From Streptococcaceae bacterium AF77-01CM03A (GTDB lineage: Bacteria; Bacillota; Bacilli; Lactobacillales; Streptococcaceae), in contig JAQDDS010000002.1 of the NCBI GenBank assembly GCA_027665725.1, positions 372,001 through 436,000 of the forward strand: a DNA stretch of 64,000 nucleotides, written 5' to 3'. Shown here one piece after another: positions 35,947 through 45,114 of this stretch (the stretch's first letter is position 1; each line of letters starts with the position of its first letter). The position numbers were made by a program, and so were the translations under genes. The notes below the pieces were generated by a model, which was given only the letters and a program-made list of their open reading frames with translations, made no database searches and had not been told where the DNA came from.

Positions 35947-37521
35947 GTGAAATTTAATGAATTTAATCTTTCTGCGGATTTGTTAGCAGAAATCGAAAAA
36001 GCAGGATTTGTAGAAGCAAGTCCTATCCAAGAGCAAACCATTCCTTTGGCTCTTGAAGGGAAAGATGTTATCGGACAAGCTCAAACCGGTACAGGGAAAA
36101 CTGCAGCCTTTGGCTTGCCAACCCTTGAAAAAATTCGTACAGAAGAAGGAACCATTCAAGCTTTGGTCATTGCACCAACCCGTGAACTAGCTGTACAAAG
36201 TCAGGAAGAACTTTTCCGCTTTGGTCGAAGCAAGGGTGTAAAAGTCCGTTCTGTTTATGGTGGTTCAAGTATCGAAAAACAAATCAAGGCACTTAAATCA
36301 GGAGCTCATATCGTAGTTGGAACGCCTGGTCGTCTCCTAGACTTGATCAAACGCAAGGCCTTGAAACTACAGGACATTGAAACTCTTATCCTTGACGAAG
36401 CAGATGAAATGCTCAACATGGGATTCCTTGAAGATATCGAAGCAATCATCTCTCGTGTACCAGAAAATCGTCAAACCTTACTCTTTTCAGCAACCATGCC
36501 AGAAGCTATCAAACGCATCGGGGTTCAGTTCATGAAAGAACCTGAGCATGTGAAGATTGCGGCGAAAGAGTTGACAACTGAACTAGTAGATCAGTACTAT
36601 ATCCGAGTTAAAGAACAAGAAAAATTTGATACTATGACTCGTCTCATGGACGTGGAGCAACCCGAACTTGCGATTGTATTTGGTCGTACCAAACGTCGTG
36701 TAGATGAGTTGACTCGTGGTCTTAAGATCCGTGGTTTCCGTGCAGAAGGTATTCATGGAGACCTTGACCAAAATAAACGTCTTCGTGTCCTCCGTGATTT
36801 CAAAAATGGCAATCTTGATTTCCTCGTTGCAACAGATGTTGCTGCTCGTGGTTTAGACATCTCAGGCGTGACTCATGTCTACAACTATGATATTCCTCAA
36901 GATCCTGAGAGTTATGTTCACCGTATCGGTCGTACAGGTCGTGCTGGTAAGTCAGGTCAATCGATTACTTTCGTAGCACCAAATGAGATGGGTTATCTCC
37001 AAATCATTGAAAACTTGACCAAGAAACGCATGAAGGGCTTGAAACCAGCGACAGCAGAAGAAGCCTTCCAAGCTAAAAAGCATGTTGCGCTGAAGAAAAT
37101 TGAACGTGACTTTGCGGATGAATCTATTCGTGGAAACTTTGATAAATTCGCAAAAGATGCTCGTAAATTGGCTGCAGAATTCAGCCCAGAAGAATTGGCC
37201 ATGTATATCCTTAGCTTGACGGTTCAGGATCCAGACAGTCTTCCAGAAGTTGAAATTGCGCGTGAGAAACCATTACCATTTAAACCATCTGGTGGTGGAT
37301 TTGGTGGTAAAGGCAAGGGTGGTCGAGGAGGCCGTCATGGAGATGACCGTAGAGATCGTGACCGCCGTGGCAATGGATGTCGTGATGACTACCGAAAGGC
37401 TGGTCGCTCCAATGATCGTTTTGATAAAGAAAAGCGTTACCGCAAAGATCATAAAAAACCACGCAATACTTCAAGCGAGAAGAAAACAGGCTTTGTTATT
37501 CGTAACAAAGGAGATAAATAA
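35947..37521 (+). CDS. cshA: DEAD-box ATP-dependent RNA helicase CshA
   Basis: 524-residue RNA helicase for RNA decay and ribosome assembly, especially in the cold. All motifs present: Q motif ASPIQEQTIPLALEG, I AQTGTGKT (about residue 45), Ia PTRELA, II LDEADEML, III SAT, V ATDVAARGLD, VI HRIGRTGRAG. The C-terminal tail is Gly/Arg/Asp-rich (GGRGGRHGDDRRDRDRRGNG) and basic. The start is GTG, chosen because the family begins KFNEFNLS and GAAAGAAGAA precedes it. Confidence 0.95.
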   Translation: MKFNEFNLSADLLAEIEKAGFVEASPIQEQTIPLALEGKDVIGQAQTGTGKTAAFGLPTLEKIRTEEGTIQALVIAPTRELAVQSQEELFRFGRSKGVKVRSVYGGSSIEKQIKALKSGAHIVVGTPGRLLDLIKRKALKLQDIETLILDEADEMLNMGFLEDIEAIISRVPENRQTLLFSATMPEAIKRIGVQFMKEPEHVKIAAKELTTELVDQYYIRVKEQEKFDTMTRLMDVEQPELAIVFGRTKRRVDELTRGLKIRGFRAEGIHGDLDQNKRLRVLRDFKNGNLDFLVATDVAARGLDISGVTHVYNYDIPQDPESYVHRIGRTGRAGKSGQSITFVAPNEMGYLQIIENLTKKRMKGLKPATAEEAFQAKKHVALKKIERDFADESIRGNFDKFAKDARKLAAEFSPEELAMYILSLTVQDPDSLPEVEIAREKPLPFKPSGGGFGGKGKGGRGGRHGDDRRDRDRRGNGCRDDYRKAGRSNDRFDKEKRYRKDHKKPRNTSSEKKTGFVIRNKGDK

Positions 37522-37523
37522 CA

Positions 37524-37557
37524 AAAAAAGCGGTTCACTGAAGTGGATCGCTTTTAT
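37524..37557 (+). terminator. cshA terminator
   Basis: AAAAAAGCGGTTCAC-TGAA-GTGGATCGCTTTTT, one G-T and one A-C mismatch in the stem. The stretch from 37558 to 37700 is AT-rich and shows nothing else. Confidence 0.75.
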
Positions 37558-37701
37558 ATATAAGGAGACCGAGATTCATATAAAAAGTAATACGAGAAGT
37601 TTGTATTTATAAATTTGTTATCTTGTAATATTATCTTATCAAAAAAATAAAATGCTGTCAATAAGAAAATAATAAAAAATAGGTAAAATTTTCGAATACA
37701 C

Positions 37702-37780
37702 TTGAATTGCAATTCAATAAACAATTTTCAGATAATTGTTGAAGTAGTCAGAATTTTGTGATATAATGAAAGCGATTATA
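37702..37780 (+). promoter_or_regulatory. codY promoter with CodY box, palindrome and cre-like site
   Basis: TTGAAG (37739-37744), 17-base spacer, TATAAT (37762-37767). AATTTTCAGATAATT (37723-37737) matches the CodY box AATTTTCWGAAAATT at 14 of 15 positions, immediately upstream of the -35, which suggests autoregulation. A perfect 16-base palindrome, TTGAATTGCAATTCAA (37702-37717), lies just upstream. ATGAAAGCGATTATA (37766-37780) is a one-mismatch cre match over the start point. Confidence 0.7.
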
Positions 37781-37793
37781 TGCGAGGTAAAAA

Positions 37794-38582
37794 ATGGCAC
37801 ATTTATTAGAAAAAACAAGAAAAATCACATCAATTTTAAAGCGTTCGGAGGAGCAATTACAAGATGAGCTTCCTTATAATGCCATTACACGTCAATTAGC
37901 AGATATTATTGACTGTAACGCTTGTATTGTGAATAGTAAGGGTCGTTTGTTGGGCTACTTTATGCGCTACAAAACTAATAATGACCGAGTAGAGCACTTT
38001 TTCCAATCAAAGACTTTCCCAGAAGATTATGTACAAGGTGCAAACATGATCTACGATACGGAGGCCAATCTTCCTGTAGAGCATGATTTGACAATCTTCC
38101 CAACTGAGAGTCGTTCAGATTTCCCAGATGGTTTGACAACGATTGCTCCCATTCATGTCTCAGGAATTCGCTTAGGTTCCTTGATCATTTGGCGTAATGA
38201 TAAAAAGTTTGAAGATGAGGATTTGATTCTTGTTGAGATTGCTAGTACAGTAGTAGGAATTCAACTCTTGAACTTCCAACGTGAAGAAGATGAGAAAAAT
38301 ATTCGTCGTCGTACGGCTGTAACTATGGCGGTTAATACACTCTCTTACTCTGAACTTAGAGCTGTATCGGCTATTCTAGCAGAACTAGATGGTAATGAAG
38401 GCCAATTAACTGCTTCAGTGATTGCAGATCGTATCGGAATCACACGCTCAGTAATTGTTAATGCCCTTCGTAAACTTGAATCTGCAGGGATTATTGAGAG
38501 TCGTTCTCTTGGTATGAAAGGAACTTATCTCAAAGTTTTAATTCCAGATATTTTTGAAGAAGTGAAAAAGAGGGACTATTAA
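37794..38582 (+). CDS. codY: Global nutritional regulator CodY
   Basis: 262-residue repressor that responds to branched-chain amino acids (and GTP in many Firmicutes). N-terminal GAF domain (about 1-155) and C-terminal winged helix-turn-helix containing [32 protein letters not shown], the strongly conserved DNA-recognition part. It is followed with one-base overlap by pncA. Two targets visible nearby are its own promoter and perhaps the DAACS gene at 60503. Confidence 0.97.
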   Translation: MAHLLEKTRKITSILKRSEEQLQDELPYNAITRQLADIIDCNACIVNSKGRLLGYFMRYKTNNDRVEHFFQSKTFPEDYVQGANMIYDTEANLPVEHDLTIFPTESRSDFPDGLTTIAPIHVSGIRLGSLIIWRNDKKFEDEDLILVEIASTVVGIQLLNFQREEDEKNIRRRTAVTMAVNTLSYSELRAVSAILAELDGNEGQLTASVIADRIGITRSVIVNALRKLESAGIIESRSLGMKGTYLKVLIPDIFEEVKKRDY

Positions 38583-39157
38583 TGACTAAGGCTTTAATTT
38601 CTATTGACTATACAGAAGATTTTGTAGCGGATCATGGGAAACTGACTGCGGGTGCTCCAGCTCAGGCAATATCTGATGATATATATGGGGTGACCCAAAA
38701 GGCTTTTGAGCGTGGCGATTACATCTTTTTTACAATCGATGCTCATGAGGAAAATGATGTCTTTCATCCTGAAAGCAAGCTATTCCCGCCTCATAACATT
38801 ATCGGGACAAGTGGACGAAATTTGTATGGAAAGTTAGCCGACTTCTATCAGAAACATGCAGATGATAGTCGTGTTTTCTGGATGGACAAACGTCACTATT
38901 CGGCTTTTTCTGGAACAGATTTGGATATCCGTCTCAGAGAGCGTAGAGTAGATACAGTCATTTTGACAGGAGTTCTTACAGATATCTGTGTCTTGCATAC
39001 AGCCATTGATGCTTATAATCTTGGTTATCAGATAGAAGTTGTGAAACCAGCAGTTGCATCCATTTGGCCTGAAAATCATACCTTTGCACTTGGACATTTT
39101 AAGAATACACTTGGTGCAAAATTACTTGATGAAAATTTGCTTGAAATTACAGAATAA
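38582..39157 (+). CDS. pncA: Nicotinamidase / isochorismatase family
   Basis: 191-residue cysteine hydrolase. Catalytic Asp in ISIDYTEDFV (about residue 9), Lys in WMDKRHYSAFSGTDLD, and Cys in TGVLTDICVLHTAIDAY. The metal-site DAHEENDVFHPES supports nicotinamidase, which makes nicotinate for PncB. It overlaps codY by one base (TAATG), so NAD salvage is tied to the CodY transcript. Confidence 0.92.
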   Translation: MTKALISIDYTEDFVADHGKLTAGAPAQAISDDIYGVTQKAFERGDYIFFTIDAHEENDVFHPESKLFPPHNIIGTSGRNLYGKLADFYQKHADDSRVFWMDKRHYSAFSGTDLDIRLRERRVDTVILTGVLTDICVLHTAIDAYNLGYQIEVVKPAVASIWPENHTFALGHFKNTLGAKLLDENLLEITE

Positions 39158-39190
39158 TACATTTCAAGATGAAAAAATCTGAAAAAAGTC

Positions 39191-39219
39191 TTGACAATTT
39201 TTTTCAAAGTTGATATACT
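39191..39219 (+). promoter_or_regulatory. tRNA-Leu promoter
   Basis: TTGACA (39191-39196), 17-base spacer, TATACT (39214-39219), 15 bases before the mature tRNA end. Confidence 0.85.
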
Positions 39220-39234
39220 AGTAAAGTAATCGAC

Positions 39235-39320
39235 GCGGGGATGGCGGAATTGGCAGACGCGCAGGACTAAGGATCCTGTGACCGCTTTAGGTCGTGAGGG
39301 TTCAAGTCCCTCTCTCCGCA
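39235..39320 (+). tRNA. tRNA-Leu (anticodon AAG)
   Basis: 86-base class II tRNA. Acceptor GCGGGGA pairs with TCTCCGC (one G-T); D arm with GGCGGAATTGGCAGACGC; anticodon stem CAGGA/TCCTG with loop CTAAGGA giving anticodon AAG (Leu, CUU); long variable arm; T arm GAGGGTTCAAGTCCCTC. The CCA end is not encoded. The long variable arm confirms Leu. Stands alone, with a terminator just after. Confidence 0.95.
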
Positions 39321-39327
39321 TAATAGT

Positions 39328-39392
39328 GAGCTAGCTTTGGCTAGCTTTTTATTTTTCATAAAAAAGAGCAAAAATATTTTTGCTCTTTTTTT
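39328..39392 (+). terminator. Two terminators between tRNA-Leu and vex1
   Basis: AGCTAGC-TTTG-GCTAGCT with T5 (39329-39351), then AAAAAGAGCAAAAA-TA-TTTTTGCTCTTTTT (39361-39391). Confidence 0.85.
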
Positions 39393-39454
39393 GGTATTTC
39401 ATAAACATTTCATATTTGAATATTATAATGGTTTTACAAATATGGAGGTGCTAT

Positions 39455-40732
39455 ATGAATCCCATTCAAAGAGCTTGGGCTTACGTCAGCAGAAAACGAC
39501 TGAGAAGTCTCATATTATTCTTGATTTTATTTATCTTATTGGCTGGAATATCAGCTTGTTTGACGCTCATGAAGTCCAACAAAACAGTAGAAAATAATCT
39601 CTATCGCTCATTGAATACGTCTTTTTCTATTAAAAGAATAGAAGCAGATCAGACTTTTCAATTGTCTCAACTAGATGACCTTAAAAAAATAAAAGGTCTT
39701 GAGGAGATTTCCCCAGAGCTTGAGACAATAGCTAAGTTGACTGACAAAGAAGTGGTTACTGGAGAACAAAGTATCCAAAGGGATGATTTGACAGAGGCTG
39801 AAAAAAATCTCATCAGTTTGATAGCTTTAGAAGATTCCTCTAAGGATGTCTCCTTTACTAGCTCTGCCTTTATCCTTAAAGAAGGAAGGCATTTAGAAAA
39901 AGGAGATAGCAAAAAAATCTTAATCCATGAAGATTTAGCAAATAAAAACAATCTAAAAGTAGGAGATAAGATTAGCTTAAATCCTGGTCAAGTAGAAGGA
40001 AATAGTGGACAAAGGCTAGACTATGAAATCGTAGGTATTTTCTCAGGTAAGAAGCAAGAAAAATTCACTGGTCTTAGCTCAGATTTTAGTGAAAACACGG
40101 TCTATACAGACTTCGAAAGTAGCCAAACTCTTCTTGGAAATAAGGAAGCTCAAGTTAGCGTCGCTCGTTTTTATTTAGAAAATCCAAAAGATATGGATGG
40201 TATCATTCAAGAGGTTGAAAAGTTATCCCTGGAAAACCAAGGGTTCCAAGTTGAAAAGGAAAACAAAGCATTTGAACAAATCAAGGATTCCATTTCGACC
40301 TTCCAAACCTTCCTCCAAATTTTCCTCTATGGCATTATGATTGCTGGTGTAGGAGCGCTGATCTTGGTCTTGTCACTTTGGTTACGAGAGCGAGTCTACG
40401 AAGTTGGTATTTTATTGGCACTAGGTAAGGGAAAAAGAGAAATCTTTAGCCAATTCTGCCTGGAAGTCATCATAGTTTCATTGGCATCTATTTTGCCGGC
40501 ATTTGTAGCTGGAAATGCCATTACTTCCTATCTCTTGAAGACTGTACTAGCAAGTGGCGACCAATCTGCCCTACAAGATACTCTGGCAAAGGCAACGAAT
40601 CTTACAACAAGTCTTCTATCATTTGGAGAATCTTATATTTTCCTACTTATAATTAGCTGCTTGTCAGTTGCACTTTGTTTTATCTTTTTATTTAGAAAAT
40701 CACCGAAAGAAATTTTATCATCTATTAGTTAA
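39455..40732 (+). CDS. vex1: ABC transporter permease Vex1
   Basis: 425-residue FtsX/MacB-type permease: one N-terminal membrane helix (LRSLILFLILFILLAGISA), a large extracellular domain (about 50-285) and three C-terminal helices (FLYGIMIAGVGALILVLSLW, IIVSLASILPAFVAGNAI, SYIFLLIISCLSVALCFIFL). With Vex2 and Vex3 it forms an exporter whose substrate is not firmly known. I chose ATG 39455 because GGAGGTG lies before it; a longer in-frame start would have a poor N-terminus. TATAAT at 39424-39429. Confidence 0.88.
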   Translation: MNPIQRAWAYVSRKRLRSLILFLILFILLAGISACLTLMKSNKTVENNLYRSLNTSFSIKRIEADQTFQLSQLDDLKKIKGLEEISPELETIAKLTDKEVVTGEQSIQRDDLTEAEKNLISLIALEDSSKDVSFTSSAFILKEGRHLEKGDSKKILIHEDLANKNNLKVGDKISLNPGQVEGNSGQRLDYEIVGIFSGKKQEKFTGLSSDFSENTVYTDFESSQTLLGNKEAQVSVARFYLENPKDMDGIIQEVEKLSLENQGFQVEKENKAFEQIKDSISTFQTFLQIFLYGIMIAGVGALILVLSLWLRERVYEVGILLALGKGKREIFSQFCLEVIIVSLASILPAFVAGNAITSYLLKTVLASGDQSALQDTLAKATNLTTSLLSFGESYIFLLIISCLSVALCFIFLFRKSPKEILSSIS

Positions 40733-40834
40733 TACTCTTCGAAAATCTCTTCAAACCACGTCAGCTTCGCCTTGCCGTACTCAAGTACAGCCTGCAGCTA
40801 GCTTCCTAGTTTGTTCTTTGATTTTCATTGAGTA
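40733..40834 (+). repeat. BOX element (boxA-boxC)
   Basis: 102-base intergenic repeat of pneumococcal type: boxA starts TACTCTTCGAAAATCTCTTC and continues with AAACCACGTCAGC, boxC ends CTAGCTTCCTAGTTTG...GATTTTCATTGAGTA. The ends are imperfect inverted repeats. No boxB. It starts at the vex1 stop and ends 16 bases before vex2, inside the transport operon. BOX elements are found in pneumococcus and close relatives, supporting the species group. Confidence 0.95.
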
Positions 40835-40849
40835 GAAGAAGGAGAAATC

Positions 40850-41497
40850 ATGACTTTACTACAATTACAAGATCTTACTTATCGTTACAAGAACACTGCA
40901 GAAGCAGTATTATATAAAATCAATTACGATTTTGAACCAGGCAAGTTTTATAGTATTATCGGAGAATCAGGAGCTGGGAAGTCAACACTCTTGTCTCTCT
41001 TAGCAGGACTTGATAGCCCAGTCGAAGGTGCTATCCTATTCGAAGGCAAGGATATTCGTGAACAAGGTTATTCTTATCATCGTATGCACCATATCTCGCT
41101 AGTTTTCCAAAACTATAACTTGATTGATTATCTTTCTCCATTGGAAAATATCCGCTTGGTTAATAAAAAAGCTAGCAAGGATACCCTTCTTGAACTTGGT
41201 TTAGATGAAAGTCAAATCAAGCGGAATGTTCTCCAATTATCAGGTGGACAGCAACAACGTGTTGCCATTGCTCGTAGCCTTGTATCGGAAGCACCAGTGA
41301 TTTTAGCAGATGAACCAACTGGAAACTTGGATCCTAAGACTGCTGGAGATATCATTGACCTGCTCAAATCTCTCGCTGAGAAAACAGGCAAGTGTGTGAT
41401 CGTTGTGACCCACAGTAAGGAAGTAGCACAGGCGTCAGATATTACACTGGAATTGAAGGATAAGAAACTGACTGAAACAAGAAAAAATAGTAACTAA
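40850..41497 (+). CDS. vex2: ABC transporter ATPase Vex2
   Basis: 215-residue ATPase of the LolD/MacB type. Walker [13 protein letters not shown] (about residue 39), signature [17 protein letters not shown], Walker [14 protein letters not shown]-loop VVTHSKEVA. It drives Vex1 and Vex3. AGAAGGAG precedes the ATG, formed right after the BOX element. Confidence 0.93.
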   Translation: MTLLQLQDLTYRYKNTAEAVLYKINYDFEPGKFYSIIGESGAGKSTLLSLLAGLDSPVEGAILFEGKDIREQGYSYHRMHHISLVFQNYNLIDYLSPLENIRLVNKKASKDTLLELGLDESQIKRNVLQLSGGQQQRVAIARSLVSEAPVILADEPTGNLDPKTAGDIIDLLKSLAEKTGKCVIVVTHSKEVAQASDITLELKDKKLTETRKNSN

Positions 41498-41544
41498 AAC
41501 TTTTAAATATATTAAAAACTGAAGTAAATCTAGAAAGGAATCTT

Positions 41545-42924
41545 ATGTTACACAATGCATTTGCCTATGTCACAAGAAAATTTTTTAAGTCTATTGTGAT
41601 CTTTCTTATCATTCTCTTGATGGCTAGTTTGAGTTTGGTCGGCTTGTCTATCAAGGGAGCAACAGCCAAGGCTTCTCAAGAAACCTTTAAAAATATCACC
41701 AATAGTTTCTCCATGCAAATCAACCGCAGGGTCAATCAAGGTACTCCACGTGGTGCGGGGAATATCAAGGGTGAAGATATCAAAAAAATTACCGAGAATA
41801 AGGCCATTGAATCCTACATCAAACGAATTAATGCTATCGGTGATTTGACAGGCTATGAACTGATTGAAACGCCTGAAACCAAGAAAAATCTAACTGCAGA
41901 TCGAGCTCAACGTTTTGGAAGTAGCTTGATGATAACAGGTGTAAATGACTCTTCTAAAGAAGACAAGTTTGTGTCAGGCTCTTACAAACTGGTCGAAGGA
42001 GAACATTTAACAAACGATGACAAATACCAGATTCTCCTGCACAAAGATTTGGCGGCTAAACATGGCTGGAAGGTAGGAGATAAGGTCAAACTGAACTCTA
42101 ATATCTACGATGCAGATAATGAAAAAGGAGCAAAGGAAACGGTAGAAGTAACGATCAAAGGACTTTTTGATGGACATAACAAATCTGCTGTGACCTATTC
42201 ACAAGAACTTTATGAGAATACAGCTATCACAGATATTCACACAGCTGCCCAACTCTATGGTTATACAGAAGATACAGCTATTTATGGAGATGCTACCTTC
42301 TTTGTAGCTGGAGATAAGAATCTAGATACTGTCATGCAAGAATTAGGATCTATCAACGGAATCAACTGGAAGATGTATAGCTTGATTAAGAGTTCATCTA
42401 ACTATCCTGCCCTTGAACAATCTATCTCAGGCATGTACAAGATGGCTAATCTTCTCTTCTGGGGTAGCTTGAGCTTCTCTGTTCTTCTACTTGCTCTCTT
42501 ACTGACACTATGGATTAACGCCCGTCGTAAAGAAGTTGGAATTCTCCTTTCAATTGGTCTTAAACAAGCAAGTATTCTAGGACAATTTATCACAGAAGCA
42601 GTTATGATTGCAATTCCAGCACTAATTTCAGCTTACTTCCTAGCTAATTATACAGCTCGTGCTATTGGGAACACAGTTCTTGCAAATGTTACATCAGATG
42701 TGGCTAAGCAAGCTAGTAAGGCAGCCCAAGCTTCTAATCTTGGTGGTGGTGCAGAAGTGGACGGCTTTAGCAAGACTCTTTCAAGTTTAGATATATCCAT
42801 TCAACCTTCTGACTTTGCTATTATCTTTGTACTTGGCTTGGTTCTAGTAGTACTAGTTATGGCACTTGCCTCCAGCAATCTCCTCTTTAAACAACCAAAA
42901 GAACTTTTGATAGATAGTGAATAA
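41545..42924 (+). CDS. vex3: ABC transporter permease Vex3
   Basis: 459-residue FtsX/MacB-type permease, homologous to Vex1. N-terminal helix (SIVIFLIILLMASLSLVGLS), extracellular part (about 45-300), and three C-terminal helices, the last followed by KQPKELLIDSE. AAAGGAA precedes the ATG. It is followed by a hairpin that combines a terminator with the vncR promoter. Confidence 0.9.
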   Translation: MLHNAFAYVTRKFFKSIVIFLIILLMASLSLVGLSIKGATAKASQETFKNITNSFSMQINRRVNQGTPRGAGNIKGEDIKKITENKAIESYIKRINAIGDLTGYELIETPETKKNLTADRAQRFGSSLMITGVNDSSKEDKFVSGSYKLVEGEHLTNDDKYQILLHKDLAAKHGWKVGDKVKLNSNIYDADNEKGAKETVEVTIKGLFDGHNKSAVTYSQELYENTAITDIHTAAQLYGYTEDTAIYGDATFFVAGDKNLDTVMQELGSINGINWKMYSLIKSSSNYPALEQSISGMYKMANLLFWGSLSFSVLLLALLLTLWINARRKEVGILLSIGLKQASILGQFITEAVMIAIPALISAYFLANYTARAIGNTVLANVTSDVAKQASKAAQASNLGGGAEVDGFSKTLSSLDISIQPSDFAIIFVLGLVLVVLVMALASSNLLFKQPKELLIDSE

Positions 42925-42928
42925 AAAA

Positions 42929-42977
42929 CATGCTACCTATTCTCACTCAAATGAGATATAATATAGGTAGCATTTTT
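42929..42977 (+). terminator. vex terminator overlapping the vncR promoter
   Basis: ATGCTACCTAT (42930-42940) pairs with ATAGGTAGCAT (42963-42973), with TCTCA/TGAGA inside, then T5. TATAAT (42957-42962) lies within the hairpin, so vncRS may start from DNA whose transcript forms the vex terminator. No coding sequence resembling the Pep27 peptide I recall is present in this 70-base gap. Confidence 0.7.
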
Positions 42978-42994
42978 GATAGAAAAGGATTTAT

Positions 42995-43651
42995 ATGAAA
43001 ATTCTAATTGTAGAAGATGAAGACATGATTCGTGAGGGAATTAGTGATTATTTGACGGATTGTGGCTATGAAACCATTCAGGCAGCAGATGGCCTTGAGG
43101 CCTTAGAACAATTTTCCAATCACCAAGTTGCCCTAGTTCTTTTAGATATTCAAATGCCTAAACTCAATGGTTTAGAGGTTTTGTCAGAAATCCGAAAAAG
43201 TAGTCAAGTTCCTGTCCTCATGTTAACAGCCTTTCAGGACGAAGAATATAAGATGAGTGCCTTTGCTGCATTAGCAGATGGTTATTTGGAAAAGCCTTTT
43301 TCTCTATCTTTGTTAAAAGTACGAGTGGATGCCATCTTTAAACGTTATTATGATACTGGTCGTATTTTTACCTATAGAGACACCCAGGTAGACTTTGAAA
43401 GCTATAGTGCTAAAGTGGCTGGTCAAGAGGTTGCAGTGAATGCAAAAGAATTGGAAATCCTAGACTATCTCGTAAAAAATGAAGGACGAGCCTTAACTCG
43501 GTCGCAGATTATCGATGCTGTTTGGAAGATGACAGATGAAGTCCCTTTTGATAGAGTGATCGATGTCTATATCAAGGAATTACGGAAAAAATTGGATTTA
43601 GATTGTATTCTTACCGTGCGCAATGTTGGTTATAAATTGGAGAGAAAATGA
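42995..43651 (+). CDS. vncR: Response regulator VncR
   Basis: 218-residue OmpR/PhoB-type regulator. Receiver domain with acidic pocket VEDEDM and phosphoacceptor Asp in VLLDIQMPKLNG (about residue 51), Lys in YLEKPFS; C-terminal winged helix with VPFDRVIDVYIKELRKKL. It overlaps vncS by four bases (ATGA). Named by synteny with the pneumococcal vex-vncRS locus. Confidence 0.93.
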   Translation: MKILIVEDEDMIREGISDYLTDCGYETIQAADGLEALEQFSNHQVALVLLDIQMPKLNGLEVLSEIRKSSQVPVLMLTAFQDEEYKMSAFAALADGYLEKPFSLSLLKVRVDAIFKRYYDTGRIFTYRDTQVDFESYSAKVAGQEVAVNAKELEILDYLVKNEGRALTRSQIIDAVWKMTDEVPFDRVIDVYIKELRKKLDLDCILTVRNVGYKLERK

Positions 43652-44979
43652 GACGTTCAGGTTTATTTAAAAAAATTTTTATCTATACCTTCTCGGTATT
43701 TTCTACCTTGGTCATTTGTTTGCATTTGGCCATCTATTTCCTCTTTCCATCGACTTATCTCAGTCACCGTCAGGAAAGCATCGGGCAAAAGGCTACCGAA
43801 ATAGCACAATCTCTCCAAGGCAAAGATAGTCAAGCTATTCAGGAAGTCCTTGAACTCTATTCTCAAAGTAGTGATATTAAGGGATCTATCAAGGGAGAGA
43901 TGACCCAGGATAAGTTGGAGGTTAAGGACAATCTTCCCATTGATAAAGAACGACAAACGGCCTCCTTGGTTATTGAGGAAAGAGAAGTTCAAACTAAGGA
44001 TGGTCAGACGATGACCTTACAGTTTTTAGCTTCTATGGATTTGCAGAAAGAAGCAGAAGACATCAGTCTGCAATTTTTGCCTTATACGCTATTAGCTTCC
44101 TTCATCATTTCGCTCCTCATCGCCTTTATCTATGCGAGAACCATTGTTGCTCCTATTTTGGAAATCAAACGAGTGACTCGACGGATGATGGATTTGGATG
44201 CAGAAGTACGCTTGCGCGTGGATTCAAAGGATGAAATTGGGGATCTCAAGGAGCAAATCAATAGTCTCTATCAGCATCTCTTGACAGTCATTGCGGATTT
44301 GCATGAGAAAAATGAAGCCATCCTCCAGTTAGAAAAGATGAAGGTTGAGTTTTTGCGAGGAGCTTCCCATGAACTGAAAACACCTCTAGCTAGTCTGAAA
44401 ATCCTTCTGGAAAATATGCAAGCAAACATTGGGCGCTACAAAGATAGAGACCATTATCTAGGAGTTTCTTTGGGTATCGTTGACGATTTGAGCCACCACG
44501 TGCAGCAGATTTTGTCCCTTTCCTCCGTGCAAGAATTACGAGACAAAAAGGAGGAAATCAACCTTCTTGATATGACAGATCTTCTATTGAAGGACTATGA
44601 TTTGTTAGCCAAAGAGAGAGAAATCACAGTAGATAATCAAGTCACTAACCAGAAAGTTTATCTAAATCCTTCAGTACTCAAGCTGATTCTTTCCAACCTT
44701 ATCAGTAATGCGGTGAAACACTCTGTCCAAGGAGGCTATCTAAAAATTGGTTCAAAAGATGGTTGGATGTTTATTGAAAACACCTGTACAACAGAAGAGC
44801 AAGATAAGTTTGAACAATCCTTTACAACTTCTAGTCGCCAAAGTAAGGGAGCTGGTTTGGGACTATTCGTCGTCAAAAGTTTATTAGAAAATGAAGAAAT
44901 TGACTATCATTTTGAAAGAGACAATGATCACCTAGTATTTTTCATGAAGCTACCACAAGTCAATCCGGAAAGTGATTAA
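43648..44979 (+). CDS. vncS: Sensor histidine kinase VncS
   Basis: 443-residue sensor kinase. Membrane helix near residues 8-31, an extracytoplasmic region of about 110 residues, a second helix (LLASFIISLLIAFIYA), a HAMP domain (TIVAPILEIKRVTRRM), the H box FLRGASHELKTPLASLKILL (about residue 244), N box SNLISNAVKHS, and G box GAGLGLFVVKSLL. Partner of VncR; a signal has been debated in pneumococcus and cannot be read from sequence. Confidence 0.92.
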   Translation: MRRSGLFKKIFIYTFSVFSTLVICLHLAIYFLFPSTYLSHRQESIGQKATEIAQSLQGKDSQAIQEVLELYSQSSDIKGSIKGEMTQDKLEVKDNLPIDKERQTASLVIEEREVQTKDGQTMTLQFLASMDLQKEAEDISLQFLPYTLLASFIISLLIAFIYARTIVAPILEIKRVTRRMMDLDAEVRLRVDSKDEIGDLKEQINSLYQHLLTVIADLHEKNEAILQLEKMKVEFLRGASHELKTPLASLKILLENMQANIGRYKDRDHYLGVSLGIVDDLSHHVQQILSLSSVQELRDKKEEINLLDMTDLLLKDYDLLAKEREITVDNQVTNQKVYLNPSVLKLILSNLISNAVKHSVQGGYLKIGSKDGWMFIENTCTTEEQDKFEQSFTTSSRQSKGAGLGLFVVKSLLENEEIDYHFERDNDHLVFFMKLPQVNPESD

Positions 44980-45114
44980 GAAAGGGTTTACATCTATCTA
45001 ATTGGAAGAAATTCAATCTAAAGTACGGGAAAAACTAGATTTTTTTATCAAAAAGTGATAAAATGAACAATGTAAATGGGATATCCCATAAAAATATACA
45101 GGAGGCCTGATAAA

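Noticed and set aside
37490..37505. TATTCGTA, the reverse of the competence (ComX) box TACGAATA
   Set aside because: Inside the end of cshA and not upstream of a gene; one 8-base match is expected by chance.
42930..42998. 22-codon frame (MLPILTQMRYN...) in the vex3-vncR gap as a Pep27 substitute
   Set aside because: Lacks a ribosome site, lies within the terminator-promoter hairpin, and shows no likeness to the Pep27 sequence I remember.
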